64,000 bases of DNA from NCBI RefSeq assembly GCF_011386835.1, contig NC_088805.1, forward strand, positions 13,388,836 to 13,452,835, read 5' to 3'. Positions 1 to 11,580 of this stretch are shown here, piece by piece. The position numbers were made by a program, and so were the translations under genes. Origin of the DNA: Chrysemys picta bellii. Lineage: Eukaryota; Chordata; Testudines; Emydidae. Each line of letters starts with the position of its first letter. Position 1 is the stretch's first letter. The notes beneath the pieces are model-generated. The model saw only the letters and a list, made by a program, of their open reading frames with translations, was not told the DNA's origin and made no database searches.

Positions 1-499
1 TTTTATGCTGCACCTACACTAGGGCTTTTACAAGTATAGGACCGTCACCCGCAAAAAAGTCACCCTTCTACTCAATCTTACTCTACTAGAAAACATTTCT
101 ACTGTAGACCTGGCCTAAGAGAAAAGGGAATTGCATTTAATCTTACCCCACTGATCACGAGCCACCTCTGCCTGTGGGGGCTTGTTTCACAAGGACCTCT
201 CAGAAACACAAGTATAAAAAAACCTTCATTCGTTTGGATCTGCAGGAACATTCTTTGTGTAAACAGGTGGCCCTTACAGTTGGGAATTTTCCATTAACAT
301 GATCTTGACTGATGTACTTAAGTCATGCTAAATTACTCTGATAGCTGATCCCAACGCAGCCCAAGCCAGGAGTGAAATATCGGATTAGGACACTAGCTGG
401 GGCATGCTGGCACAAGCAGCTCTGTGAAGGCATCAGGCTGTAAAATTGGGTCCCTGTGTGTATCACTATTTATATTTTGTTATTTGCTCAGAACCATCC
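1..499. other. Intronic DNA, nothing recognised
   Basis: I see no coding exon, RNA gene or clear repeat here. By the orientation of the GGT exon at 13140-13300 this should be part of that gene's first intron (inference). Confidence 0.4.
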
Positions 500-575
500 A
501 GGATTAGCGACTACTAGAAACAGAATACTGAACTAGATGGGCCATTGGTCTGCTCCACTGGGGTTATTCCTGTGC
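500..575 (+). repeat. Old CR1-type LINE 3' relic
   Basis: The stretch keeps the order of the diagnostic CR1 3' region (an 'acagaatactgaactagatgg' like phrase followed by 'gccattggtctg'), which also occurs at 15000-15030, 37585-37610 and 59330-59362. It is short and diverged, so only family level can be given. Confidence 0.5.
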
Positions 576-779
576 TCCCACAGAAATCACTGGAATCTCT
601 GTTTCAGAGACCAGGTTTCCAGCCTGGCTTTATCTCTCAAGTGGAATAAATCTGCCACTCTCCACTTGTTCCCTGAGGGGAGCTTCCATGTGAAGAAGCA
701 GCAGTGAATGCAGAGCCCTGGGTTGGTTAAAGATGTGTTGAAAGATCTGTCTCTCTTCCCTACTTCCATCCCTTATAAG

Positions 780-1424
780 CAGGGCCGGCTCTAGCTTTTT
801 TGCCGCCCCAAGCCAAAAAAAAAAAAGGGGTGCCGGACCGCCGAAGCAAAAAAACCAACCAAACAAAAAAACGGCAGCCGCAGGGAGCGCGTGGAGGGCG
901 GCCAAGGCGGCTCGCAGGGGGGTGAAGGGTGGCGCCCGCCCGCTCCCTCCGCTCGTGGGCAGCCAGGTTCTGCAGCCCACTCACAGCCGGGCAAGAGGGG
1001 TTCCCCCCTCCCGCCTTGGGGTGTCTCTCCCGGCTGGGCAGGCGGAGCCCCCGCGGGCTGCAGGAGGTGCTGGCTCAGCCGCTCCTTTAAAGTTGGCTTG
1101 GCCGGGCCAGGCTCAGAGCGGCGGGGGATCAGAGGCCAGTGCAGGTGGCGGGGAGTGGCGCATCCCAGGGAGCCCGGAGGCATGGTGAGCGGCGGGGATT
1201 GCTAGTTTCTGCGCCCCCGGGCGGGGTCCGTGCCCCTGCAGGGCTGGGCTGGGAGCAGAGCGCGGGGAGCCGGCCGGAAGTCCGGGGAGGCTGTCAAAGC
1301 AAAAAAAAAAAAACCACGACAGGGTGGCCGGAATGTGCCGCCCTAAGATTGGCTGGAATGCCGCCCCTTACAATGTGCCGCCCCAGGCACGTGCTTTCTC
1401 GTCTGGTGCCTGGAGCCGGCCCTG
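780..1424. mobile_element. Non-autonomous hAT element, 645 bp, 8-bp TSD
   Basis: The ends are inverted: the left end reads cagggccggctctag and the right end ctggagccggccctg. The 8-bp sequence cttataag flanks it on both sides (772-779 and 1425-1432), the target-site duplication length of the hAT superfamily. The GC-rich interior and A-runs encode nothing credible, although they open several spurious frames. Close relatives lie at 9404-9599 and 53799-54213. It would need a hAT transposase in trans. Confidence 0.93.
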
Positions 1425-1432
1425 CTTATAAG

Positions 1433-2018
1433 AAGTTCCCTTCACTGCTGGACAGATGTAGAGTTTTTTTCCTAGCATAAGAGGTTTGAAGGGAGTAGGG
1501 ACAGGATTTCAAATATAAAAAGCCTGTGACCATCATATGAGCTGCTGACCTTTCCGTAGAAGAGACCACAGATTCCAGCACTTGAGTTTACCGCTATATT
1601 TATAATTTATGACAATGTTTGCAATTCCTATAAACCACATTCACCATTGTCCTATGGCCCCTTGGCCATTATCTTTTTTTTAGAGCAACACAGATAAATC
1701 CCTCACACCCTCCTGAATATTTAACATTATGTGAGAAATACCACAACCTAAAAAACCCCTAGGCCCTCTTCATTCACACACCATACTGGTTGCTTATCTT
1801 TGCCAGAAGATGAGCAGTTCTTGCATAATCCCAGGAGATACACGGAGTGTTTACCCTTCATGGACAATTCTTTCCACCCGATCCAAACACACATGGGAAT
1901 TCAGAGCCAGTGCCCTCTGCATTTTAAATGCATTAGTTCAGTGTACTCCTGGGACACATGGCCAGAAAGGGTTAAGCAGCTCGCAGGCTGAATGACCCAG
2001 ATTCAATCTTTAGAGACA
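1433..2018. other. Intronic DNA, nothing recognised
   Basis: AT-rich sequence with no supported gene or repeat. The short frames at 1800-1995 have no recognisable domain. Confidence 0.35.
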
Positions 2019-3060
2019 TGTTAGAAAACTATGTAAATGGTAATTGGGGTCATTTCATGTTAGATGGGCTAGAATTTTGAAATGCAATCCTGTATTGTTA
2101 GAGAATTAGAGGTGATCCTAACCGCATGTGTTTACTTATATCTTGTTACATGTTAGCCATGTAAACAGACAGTTCCTGTCTATTGCTATAGCTATTGATT
2201 CAGAGATAAAAAGGAAATATTAACATTTAGATGAAATATGAGAGAAATAATGTAATTGTCTGAATGTTTCTTTAAAGTTTGTGGTAAGCTGTATATGAAC
2301 TACTTAATGGGTAAATTACCTTATGTTAATCCATGGAGTTAATTACTGGTGATATTTGGGAAACAGAAGGTTAATCAAAGACCTATTTTTCACCCAGGAC
2401 TGTATGGTCAAGAGGCTGCCAGAAAACTGTATAAAAACCTCTTGGGACCTGATCCTTTCATCTCAGATCTGCTTGAGGCTTTATGCAGGGGAAGCTTGAC
2501 TGAGATCTCCAGTCCCATCTGGATCACCCTGAATATGAACATTGGACTAGATAACCTATGGACTAATTCTGAAAGAACTCTTTGCAGCTACAAAGCTCAC
2601 CATCATATGAATCTGATCTCAGAACTGCACTCATGTCTGTATGCATACTGATCTTTTAACCAACTCTCTCCCTCTTTTCTTTTTAAATAAATTTTAGTTT
2701 AGTTAATAAGAATTGACTGTAAGAGTGTACAGGGGTAAGATCTGAAATATTCATTAACCTGGGAGGTCATGTGTCTGATCCGTTGGGACTGGTAGAACTT
2801 TCTTCTATGGTGAATAAGATTTTCAGTAATCCTCATCATATTTGACTTGGGTGTCTGGGTGACCTATTGCTGGGTTGCTTTAAAGGAACTCTGTTTTGGC
2901 TTCTGGGTAACGAGTAGGGTATTATAGAAGCTGTTTGGAGGCTAGCTTGGTGGATCTAAGTACTGGAATGACCACTACCTCTGGGGATTGTCTGCCCCAG
3001 TCTTTGCAGTTTGCCCTAATTAAGTAATCTCAGTGTGGCTCCCCTGGGACCCCGGTGACA
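2019..3060 (+). repeat. Solo LTR of an ERV-type retroelement (approximate ends)
   Basis: The sequence has LTR architecture on the plus strand: a TATA box (tataaaaa, about 2430-2437), a polyadenylation signal AATAAA at 2686-2691 followed by a T-rich stretch, and a TG start near 2019 with a CA end near 3060. The spacing of about 255 bp between TATA and AATAAA fits an R region. No gag or pol reading frame follows, so this is a solo or fragmentary LTR. The exact ends and target duplication could not be fixed. Confidence 0.5.
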
Positions 3061-3720
3061 AATCTGTCAGCAAGTTGGAGTCTATAAGTCACACACATAC
3101 TCCCAAGGGCCTCAGTCTGCTGCTTAAGCTTTTAAATTCCCAACAAAAGCAACATTTATTTAACAACAGCAACACTGTGTGATAAAACACTATTTAATTA
3201 CTACAAACACTTCTAGAGCTTTATAGTAATGCCACAGATACAAAATGGTGAGACCTCAGCGTATAGTAATGCACTCTCTCTAGCATAACTTGACACAAGT
3301 TAATAAACTCAGGCAAATTCAAAGCTTTAAAATGTGATTCCAAATGAGATCAATGAGAGGTGCCCGCATCCAGGCCTAAGAATGAAAATAATAATATTTG
3401 TACATTAAATAGTCAGAGTGTTCCTGATATCAAGGACTCATCTTGTGGATCCCATTGAAGTCTGGTTAGAACACATGCAAAGTCCACTCTTGACTCATGA
3501 AAAGTCACTACTCAAGCTCATTAACTGGAATAAGTCATTCACAATCCAGCCCAATGCTGATGAAGGTACTTTACTAACCTGGGCTGTGGCAGCAGAGGGA
3601 GAGGGGGTACGGGTGGAATCCTGTCTGCTCTTGGTTAGGCAAATGGCTAGCTGTGGTTTCTGCTAAACTCTATTCATTTTATATTCATTTGCTTCATCCT
3701 TCCAACCCACCCCAAACATT
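3061..3720. other. Intronic DNA, possible LTR debris
   Basis: AT-rich sequence containing a tttattt motif (AATAAA on the minus strand) near 3157. It could be internal or LTR debris of the neighbouring retroelement, but I cannot assign a family. No exon was recognised. Confidence 0.25.
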
Positions 3721-3848
3721 TGTCTGTTGCATCGGATCTCACATGTTGTGAGCCCTCCGGGGTAGGAACTGTCTTCTTTTTTCATGTCTGTACACCACGT
3801 AGCACAATGACTAGAGGTGCTAGGTGCTACAATAATACAAATAATAAT
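3721..3848 (+). repeat. Old CR1/L3-type LINE 3' end
   Basis: The order 'ggtaggaactgtcttctttt', a 'gtacaccacgtagcacaatg' like phrase, a 'taggtgctac' like phrase and a final 'aataatacaaataataat' is the familiar 3' end of old amniote LINEs ending in a (taa) repeat. It is diverged and 5'-truncated. A shorter related piece is at 59620-59670. Confidence 0.5.
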
Positions 3849-5499
3849 CATGTTGTCAGAGCTAAGTAGGAAGCAATTCCTTTTAACAATCTGCAAGAGG
3901 ATCATGCATCTTCCTGTCAAAGTAGAGCATGTTTTAATGTTTAATCCGTTGTTTTGTTAACACACATTAACTATGTTATGAAACCTAGACTAGATGGCCC
4001 TGAAAATATGCAGTGTTTAATGACCCCGAGTGCTTTACGTACTCCTTTTACTGACTGATGAAAACATATGTGGTAGTGACTTTACTCACATGAAATGCAA
4101 CCATCTCTGTGGTCAAATACAGCATCTGTCCAAAAGCACTTCTTACTATTTCTCAACTGAAAGGTGACATTTCAAGAAGCTCAATGCCCCTCTCTCCCAA
4201 CACTACATAAGGGCACTGGGCTGATGTTGAGGGAAGGTTGTCACGTACCGTATCAATAACACCATTTCTTGCAGCATCTGGGCTTTTCCTTAGGCCTCGC
4301 ATCCACGTACAAACCCAGCCTAGCTTATGAGTGCTGCAGCTGATGAAATCATAGTATTAGATGGCCTAGTTTGAATTTTGGCAACCTTTTCATACCTTGG
4401 CAACTGCCAATATCCTGTTCTGTTACTGATGATGATGGTGTGGGTTGAGACACTCGGCAAACACAGCTCTTTTAAAGGAACCTTTCCTGTAACTAGGGTA
4501 GGTTTTGTGGTTCCATTGATCCTCGATTTCCATCAGAGGCTGCAATTCCCACAGTCTCTCGTAGATGAAAGAATGCCCCAACACACTAGACTCCTGCCCA
4601 ATTACACATTTTTCTCTCTACAATTGGACTTGTAGCACCAGTTGCAAGGAAGGCAGCAGAATTCAAAGGACAGGCGCCATCCAGAGCTTCAAAGCAGCAC
4701 CACTAATATGAGGTCTCTGCTCTATTCTCAGCAGCACCAGACAGTAAGCATTGACCCTTGGAGCGTTCCCGGCAGCAAGAGCAGCAACTGATGAGCAAAG
4801 GTCTGTTAACAGGGAGAGACTGTTTAGAGTTTAACAATCCCTTCGGGGGGGAGCAGCAAAGGAGAATAAATAAGAGCTTGGCTCCACTCCACGTCCACAT
4901 TTCATTCCAGTCTGTTAAAGCAGCCCCAGCCAGAGGAGCTCTTGCAGAGGAATCCAGAGGGATTTCTTATGATGGATTCAGGAGATCGCAGTGGAGAACA
5001 ATCACAAACAAAAGATCAAGCCAGCGTCTTCCTCACAATGCCAGATGGTTGTTCCCAGCAGGGGTCTTACAACCCTGGCTGGCTATGCGGTGCCTTAAGG
5101 CCCTGTGTAATTGCATTTAAAAAAAAATTCACAGCAGTGTCCCAGTTATGGGTTTTATTTTCGTGGGATATGTAATGATGCTGGCTTTGGTGGGATACTT
5201 CCGAGAGTGTCAATTCAGGACAAATTGCTTAAAGCTGGGCAGTTACAGCCCAAGGCTGGGGTTCCTTTGCACGCCAAGGCAAACCAAACCAGCCAAACAG
5301 AGAAGACTTTGGTCTCACCCCACTGGCTAACCATAAGTCATACAGGCAATTCCCATAGACACTCCAGTTTACCAGTATCACCACCAGTGCCACTCATTAT
5401 GGGGACAAATGGTTATGAAAACCAATACCCCAGTAAAAGAAAAAAGGTTCTCTCAATACCAAAGGACCAAGCCCCAGATCCAGGTCAATATACAAGTTA
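3849..5499. other. Intronic DNA, no gene recognised
   Basis: The open frames here (for example 4758-5120 and 5111-5500) have no recognisable domain and no splice structure that I could support. The right part (about 5100-5500) may belong to the LTR at 5500-6260, because the sequence style is continuous. Confidence 0.3.
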
Positions 5500-6260
5500 G
5501 ATCTTACCCACAGATCACGCTGTTGCCAGTCCTTTAGAATCTAAAATCTAAAGGTTTATTCATAAAAGGAAAAATATATGGATGAGAGCTAGAATTGGTT
5601 AAATGGAATCAATTACATACAGTCATGGCAAAGTTCTTGGTTCACGCTTGTAGCAGTGATGGAATAAACTGCAGGTTCATTTAAGTCTCTGGAATACATC
5701 CACAGTTGGGATGGGTCATTCAGTCCTTTGTTCAGAGCTTCAGTTTGTAGCAAAGTCCCTCCAGAGGTCAGAAGCAGGATTGAAGACAAGACGGAGGAGC
5801 TGCAGGAGCTTTTTATAGTCTCTTCTCATGTTGCCTTTCTTTCTTTGTTCCAAAGACAAACTATCCAGCACATGGCATGGAAAAACCTCGAGTCCTGTCC
5901 ATAGGCATGTCTCTGCATGCCTTGCTGAGTCACAAGGTGTATCTGCCTTCTCTCAATGGGTCAATTGTATAGCTGATGGTCTTTAATGGGCCATCAAGCA
6001 GGCTAGGCAGTGCTGATGCCAGATTGTCTGGGGTATCACAGAAGCATAGCATAAGTTTGAAATACGGACAGTAGAGAATCAATACTTACAACTTTAAATA
6101 CAAAAATGATACATGCATACAGATAGCATAATCATAACCAGCAAACCATAACCTTGTCTTAGACACCTTATTTGACCCCCTTTATGCAAAATTTGGTGCC
6201 ACTACAGGACCTTGCTTGCAACAATGACCTATACGGTCCCGTTCATATTAATAATGTCAC
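5500..6260 (-). repeat. ERV-type LTR fragment, minus strand
   Basis: Read on the minus strand it starts TGTGACATT at 6260, has a TATA box (tataaaa, plus-strand 5811-5817) and an AATAAA signal (plus-strand 5555-5560) about 250 bp downstream. A related copy lies at 52260-53065: both share the phrase 'tgtagcagtgatggaata' (5649 and 52431) and a 'gggccatc' block near the far end. No viral coding sequence accompanies it. Confidence 0.6.
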
Positions 6261-8284
6261 AGGATATGAACGGCCACCAAGGCCCCTCCCCCCCAAACTG
6301 CCACAATATTCCCAGCAGTGGGGAGGTGAAGCCAGGCATCCCTGCTGAACCCACGGCTGCATTTGTAACCTTTCCCATCAGTTGCTTTTACACCTGCAAG
6401 GACCTGTATGGTGCACAGCAGAGGAGGCAATCTCATTCTGCACCAGAGGCTAATTGTGTGCATGGAGGTCAGGTTAAACGTTGGGCATAGGCCTCCACAT
6501 ACACAGGGTGAGGTTCAAGCACAGGCTAAAAAAGGTCTGGGCAGATAAGGACCAATTTTAAGGAGCCAAGGATTAAATGTAAACACCTATAATTAAAAAC
6601 GAAGTGTTTAGATGTGTAGGCTTTGCTGCTGCTGCTGCTGCTAGGTAGGGCTAGCCTGGTGGCCTCACACATCAGTCCTGCTTATCCATTTCTACCTCTC
6701 ACAGAGATGATCGGAGCCATGCTGCTGCTTTCGCTACTGTCCCTGCCCCTTCCCTGGGACTTTCTTTTTTTCTATTTTTACTAAAATTGTAAATGTTCCC
6801 GTTTTTTGCCACGTCAAACAATCGGGCCTAGTTATGATGCAGGAGGCTATAAAGCTTCTAGAGCCTCCTGCCTAAAGCCAGTTAACGAACAACTCCTGCA
6901 ATAGTAGCGGCGACTGGGTAAATTCTGGGAATGTGAAGGCATTAAACACTCTTGGGAGGTATTTCTTATTCTTCATGCAAGCTTGGGCCTGAAGACGATA
7001 CCAGCCCTTGACTTGGCTGACTCAGATAGCTTATCAAGAGCAAAGGCAACAGCTGTTCCTATGGAATGTGTAGTGGCCAAGCTGATAAGTCTTAAACTAG
7101 GAGGAGATCCCTCGGAATGCGGAGAAAGATTCACAAGAAACACCAGAGGTCTTCAAAACTATAAATGACTTTTATAGCGTATCCTTGGCTTATGAAGTGG
7201 GATTCATATTAATGTGAACATTGCTTGGCTGTAAAATTTTTGGCCTTCCTAGCTCCCCCATCCTTTAGGGGCTTAGCCACAAGGAAACTAGCAAAGCCCC
7301 TGGGGGATGCTGTTTCGAAAGAGACTAGTTTCCAGCATTCTCTTTAGTATGTACTGGGGAGGTTGGAAGATTGATGGCTGCTGGGAGGGAAGGTCAAGTC
7401 AAGACAGGATTCCCGGCTGTATTGATTCCCAACTGGCCCTGCCTTTCCTCTGCTAGGAACAAACTCTTCTTCTGTGGTCTACCTTTCCAAAGCCCTCTGT
7501 CACCCCCTGTTGCTGGCTCATGCCCCCACTTTCAGTTTCAGAAACAATAGCAGGCAAAACAGCACACCGCAGAGGTGGTGGTTGGGGCGGGTGGGTTTCT
7601 GCCTAGAGCTCTGAGCAGGAAGCCCCACCAGAAGGTGGATGGAGGCAGGCGGGGATGGGAATACATAGTCTTTTGTCTGCTTGGGAGGAAAAGCCTCTTC
7701 TAATGCTCACACAGGGGGTTATAATGACCTAAAAATGCAGAGAAGGGAAAGGCTGCACTGTGACTGGGAGATTCAGGCCATGTGTGGGATGGTACCTGGT
7801 CTGAATACACCTCTGTGCAGAATGCTAAAGACAAACAGATTCCTCAGGATTCATGTTTAGATACTTCTCCATCTGTACGCTTTGTGGGCCAAGGGGGAAA
7901 GAGACCCCATTGTTGGAGCTGGACTGAGGCCACAAAATTCACATCTGTGGCTTTCAAACATCTATGGCTCCCACAAAGGAAAAGTTTGGGTGCACTCAGG
8001 TTTCCTGCTCAATCTACTACATACGCTCTCTGTCCAGGGTCTGTAGACTGGATTGGCAGGAAGAGACAATAATATAATCGTCCTATCCCTCTCTCCATCC
8101 CCCATAAGCATACCATTACACCACAAGGGACCTAGTCGTCTTTCAGCACTGGAAATCCTTTTATCACCCAGAAGCCAGAGATGATTTTCTTTAGCCCCTG
8201 AGTTAGTAACAATAAATCTAGCACCGAATCTGTGAGTGATGCCAGTAAGGACAGTGAGACTTCACATACGTACAGCTTCTGTCT
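6261..8284. other. Intronic DNA with a short (TGC)n tract
   Basis: A short trinucleotide run (tgctgctgctgctgctgct) sits at 6624-6642. Otherwise I see no exon, RNA gene or clear transposon. Frames such as 7782-8072 show no known domain. Confidence 0.35.
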
Positions 8285-8487
8285 CGAGAGGATCTAAAGG
8301 GCTTTAGAAACATTCTAGTGAACCAAGCCTCAAAAACATCCACGAGGTGGAATTATTATCATCATAACTGGGGAAACTGAGGCACGGAGAGGTTGCAAGT
8401 TGCCAACCACAGGTTAATTGAAGCGCCTGGAATAGAACCCTGGAGGGCTGAGTCAGCTTCCTCAAACCACTGAGTTATACTGCTGTC
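8285..8487 (-). repeat. MIR-like SINE relic
   Basis: The core 'ggggaaactgaggcacggag' and the following 'aggttgcaagttgcca' are the reverse complement of the MIR/CORE-SINE central region. The B-box-like cctggaatagaacc (reverse: ggttctattccagg) sits to its right, where the tRNA-like head of a minus-strand copy should be. Old and diverged. Confidence 0.7.
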
Positions 8488-9395
8488 GAGATTCAAGTAC
8501 AGGGTCAGGCCAGTGAAGGAGACAGACTTTCCTCAGAGCATCCTCCCATCTCCCCAGCTTCACTCACTGGTGCAATTCCAGACAAACACTTCATTAGAGT
8601 GGGAAAGAGCAGTGCCCAGAGGGCTTTGTCCTCTGGACAGGGAACAGCTGCTCCTATTATAAGGGGCCCAGTTGAACTTCTCTTGAAGTCAATGGAATCT
8701 TTCCTTTGGTTTTAATTGGAGTTGGATGGGGTCTGGGTTGCTTCTTGGCTCCTTGGAGCTCAGATCAAGTGTTGTATTAAACATTATTAATCAGACAGTC
8801 AGGAAGCTTGTGAGATGCTGCAGTATGTAATGCCACAGGAATCTCATCTCCAGTCATTAATGGCTCCTCATTGCAAAGCATGTGGCAGACACTTTATTAA
8901 AAAAATATTTTGACTGAAGAATAAAAACCAGCAAAGTTTCCAAATCTGGAAATAACTAGGTCAGGGTTCAGGAGAGCTGCGTTAACTTTAGGGATTTGAG
9001 CCTTTGTAATCACTTGAGTCACTTTCATTCAGTACTGAAACAGAAATCCAGAGATCAAAAACTGGATAGCGTCAAAGCGACATGGGCTGAAGGGAGCTCT
9101 GTGTGGGATGGTGGGGAAGAGGCGATGGCAGCTCCGACACAGAAGTGTGAGCCAGGTGGTGAGGGCAGGTTTCAGAGACGCTATAGAGGAAGTAGCAATG
9201 GGATTTGGTGAGAAGCTAGATGGTAGGAGCAGGCTGAGGCTCAAGGCTGATACTATGTGACAGGGAGGGTGGTGCAGTTGCTGATGAAAAGAGGAACCAG
9301 AGAGAAGGGAAGGTTTTGGAGGAAAGGAAAGATTATCAGTTGTGTCAGAGGTCAGAGAGGGAGCTCAATGTGTGGGAAATGGGCAGAAGCAGGGA
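8488..9395. other. Intronic DNA, nothing recognised
   Basis: No gene or clear repeat. A weak block with 'gaagtcaatggaatc' near 8685 may be a worn palindromic repeat of the type seen at 44905-44998. Confidence 0.3.
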
Positions 9396-9403
9396 GGTGT
9401 ATG

Positions 9404-9599
9404 CAGGGCCGGCTCCAGCATTTCTGCCACCCCAAGCAAAAAAAAAAAAGCCGTGATCGGCGGCGGCAGTTCGGCGGCAGGTCCTTCACTCCTAAAGGGA
9501 GTGAGGGACCTGCCGCCCCCGAATTGCCGCACGTGCTGCCCCTCTCCCTTGGCCGCCCCAAGCACTTGCTTGTTAAGCTGGTGCCTGGAGCCGGCCCTG
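9404..9599. mobile_element. hAT MITE, 196 bp, 8-bp TSD
   Basis: Ends cagggccggctccagc and ctggagccggccctg are inverted repeats. The 8-bp duplication ggtgtatg flanks both sides exactly (9396-9403 and 9600-9607). Same family as 780-1424 and 53799-54213 but shorter. No transposase coding capacity. Confidence 0.95.
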
Positions 9600-9607
9600 G
9601 GTGTATG

Positions 9608-9911
9608 GTGCAGTGAGGTAAATTTCCAAGTCACCAACATAAAGGCGATGGCTGAAGCCCTGGGAGCAGCTGAGGTGACTGTGGGAGAAAGCCTGGAGGG
9701 AGGAGAGGAGCAGACTGATACCTGTATACAACAGTCCCCACCACAGCATTGGCATCTGAATAGGAAAATCCCCACGTTAGCTGAGCTGGATATTTCATTC
9801 GTTTCCCATGGCTTTCATGCATGTGCCCCAGCAATGCAATAGCCCTGCTCCCTGAAGCAGGGACTCAGAAACACCACCACCAACAGGGCTTTCTTTATTG
9901 TCCAGTCTGAA
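9608..9911. other. Intronic DNA, nothing recognised
   Basis: The open frame running through here (9342-9842) starts inside the hAT element and has no known domain, so I do not call it a gene. Confidence 0.35.
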
Positions 9912-10995
9912 ATGCTGGACAGAAAACAAAGAGGTGTGGAAAGTACTCCACTTAGGAGGAACAATCAGTTGCACACATACAAAATGGGAAATGACTGCCT
10001 AGGAAGGAGTACTGCGGAAAGGGGTCTGGGGGTCATAGTGGACCACAATCTAAATATGAGTCAATGTAACACCGTTGCAAAAAAAGCCAACATCATTCTG
10101 GGATGTTTATAAGCAAGGCACAAGAAGTAATTCTTCTGCTCTACTCCTCGCTGATTAGGCCTCAACTGGAATATTGTGTGCAGGTCTGGGCGCCACATTT
10201 CAGGAAAGATGTGGACAAACTGGAGAAAGTCCAGAGAAGAGCAACAAAAATGATTAAAGGTCTAGAAAACATGACCTATGAGAAAAGATTGAAAAAATTG
10301 GGTTTGTTTAGTCTGGAAAAGAGAAGACTGAGAGGGGTTTACAAGTACATAAAAGGTGTTACAAGGAGGAGGGAGAAAAACTGTTCTTAACCTCTGAGGA
10401 TAGGACGAGAAGCAATGGGCTTAAATTGCAGCAAGGGAGGTTTAGGCTGGACATTACTAACTGTCAGGGTGGTGAAGCACTGGAATAAATTGCCTAGGAA
10501 GGTTGTGGAATCTCCATCATTGAAGATTTTTAAGAGCAGTTTATTTAGACAAACACCTCTCAGGAATGGTCTAGATCAGTGTTTCCCAAACGTGGGATGC
10601 CGCTTGTGTAGGGAAAGCCCCTGGCGGGCTGGGCCGGTTTGTTTACCTGCCCCGTCCGCAGGTCCGGCCGATCGCGGCTCCCACTGGCCGCGGTTCACTG
10701 CTCCAGGCCAATGGGGGCTGCTGGAAGCGGCGCGGGCCGAGGGACGTACTGGCCACCACTTCCCGCAGCCCCCATTGGCCTGCAGCTGCGAACCGTGGCC
10801 ACTGGGAGCCATGATCGGCCGGACCTGTGGACGGGGCAGGTAAACAAACCGGCCCAGCCCGCCAGGGGCTTTCCCTACACAAGCTACGTCCCAAGTTTGG
10901 GAAACACTGGTCTAGATAATACTTAGTCCTGCCATGAGTGCAGGGGACTAGACTAGATGACCTCTTGAGGTCCCTTCCAGTTCTATGATTCTATT
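9912..10995 (+). repeat. CR1 LINE 3' part, 5'-truncated, interrupted
   Basis: The translated pieces 9912-10112 and 10103-10390 match the C-terminal part of CR1 ORF2, downstream of the reverse transcriptase: recognisable segments are the 'LGVIVDHNLNMSQC' block, '[14 protein letters not shown]' and '[16 protein letters not shown]'. The 3' UTR ends with the CR1 tail 'ggtcccttccagttctatg'. Small frameshifts break the frame, so it is dead. A fold-back hAT element (10577-10909) is inserted near the end of the coding part. Confidence 0.92.
10577..10909. mobile_element. Fold-back hAT MITE (333 bp palindrome) inside CR1
   Basis: The element is nearly one continuous inverted repeat. It starts cagtgtttcccaaacgtggg and ends with its counterpart ccaagtttgggaaacactg; the interior halves also mirror each other (for example ggtttgtttacctgcccc against ggggcaggtaaacaaacc). 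The 8-bp duplication gtctagat flanks it at 10569-10576 and 10910-10917, which is CR1 sequence, so the hAT insertion is younger than the LINE. The frames inside it are shadows of the GC-rich palindrome. Confidence 0.95.
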
Positions 10996-11079
10996 CAAAT
11001 CTAGTCTAATCTATTCTAAGTGAGGTTTGGCTGAGGCTAGCTAGAGACCTGTCCTTGTATCTGTCTGTCTCAGGAACCT

Positions 11080-11275
11080 CTCTGGCCCACATCACCACAG
11101 TACCTGAGCACCTCACAGTCATTCCTGGATTTACCCTCACGGCACCCCTGTGAGACATGGAGGGAGAACTGAGGTACAGTGAGAGACTTACCCAAGGTCA
11201 CCCAGAAAGTCTGTGCTGAAGCCGGGTATTGAATCCCACTCTCCCTAGCCACCCATGTGGCTCCCTAACATTGGG
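11080..11275 (-). repeat. MIR-like SINE relic
   Basis: It contains the antisense MIR-type core (a 'gaactgaggtacagtgagag' like phrase, then 'acccaaggtcaccc') followed by 'gggtattgaatccc', a decayed B-box region. Diverged. Confidence 0.65.
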
Positions 11276-11403
11276 CCATCCTTATTCCAATAACACAGCA
11301 ATGCTCCCTGACTGGCCATGGTGGCAGTAAATGTGAGTCAGGGCTGGATGCTAGCATAACACTCAGTGCAGATAAGAGAAAATGTTGCTGCCAGCATAAG
11401 TGG

Positions 11404-11572
11404 GGGGAGGGATAGCTCAGTGGTTTGCACATTCGCCTGCTAAACCCAGGGTTGTAAGTTCAAACCTTGAGGGGGCCACTTAGGAATCTGTGGCAAAATC
11501 AGTACTTGGTCCTGCTAGTGAAGGTAGGGGGCTGGACTCAACCTTTCAAGGCCCCTTCCAGTTGTAGGAGAT
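11404..11572 (+). repeat. tRNA-derived turtle SINE (polIII type)
   Basis: The head is tRNA-like, with an A box tagctcagtgg (11413-11423) and a B box gttcaaacc (11458-11466). The body contains 'cagtacttggtcctgctag' and the tail 'gggggctggactcaacc' followed by 'ccccttccagttgtagg'. The tail resembles the CR1 3' end at 45832-45880, the known basis for LINE-driven mobility of tortoise tRNA SINEs. Reverse-oriented copies lie at 17294-17465 and 41806-41953. This family is the main reason for assigning the window to a cryptodiran turtle. Confidence 0.92.
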
Positions 11573-11580
11573 AGGATATC

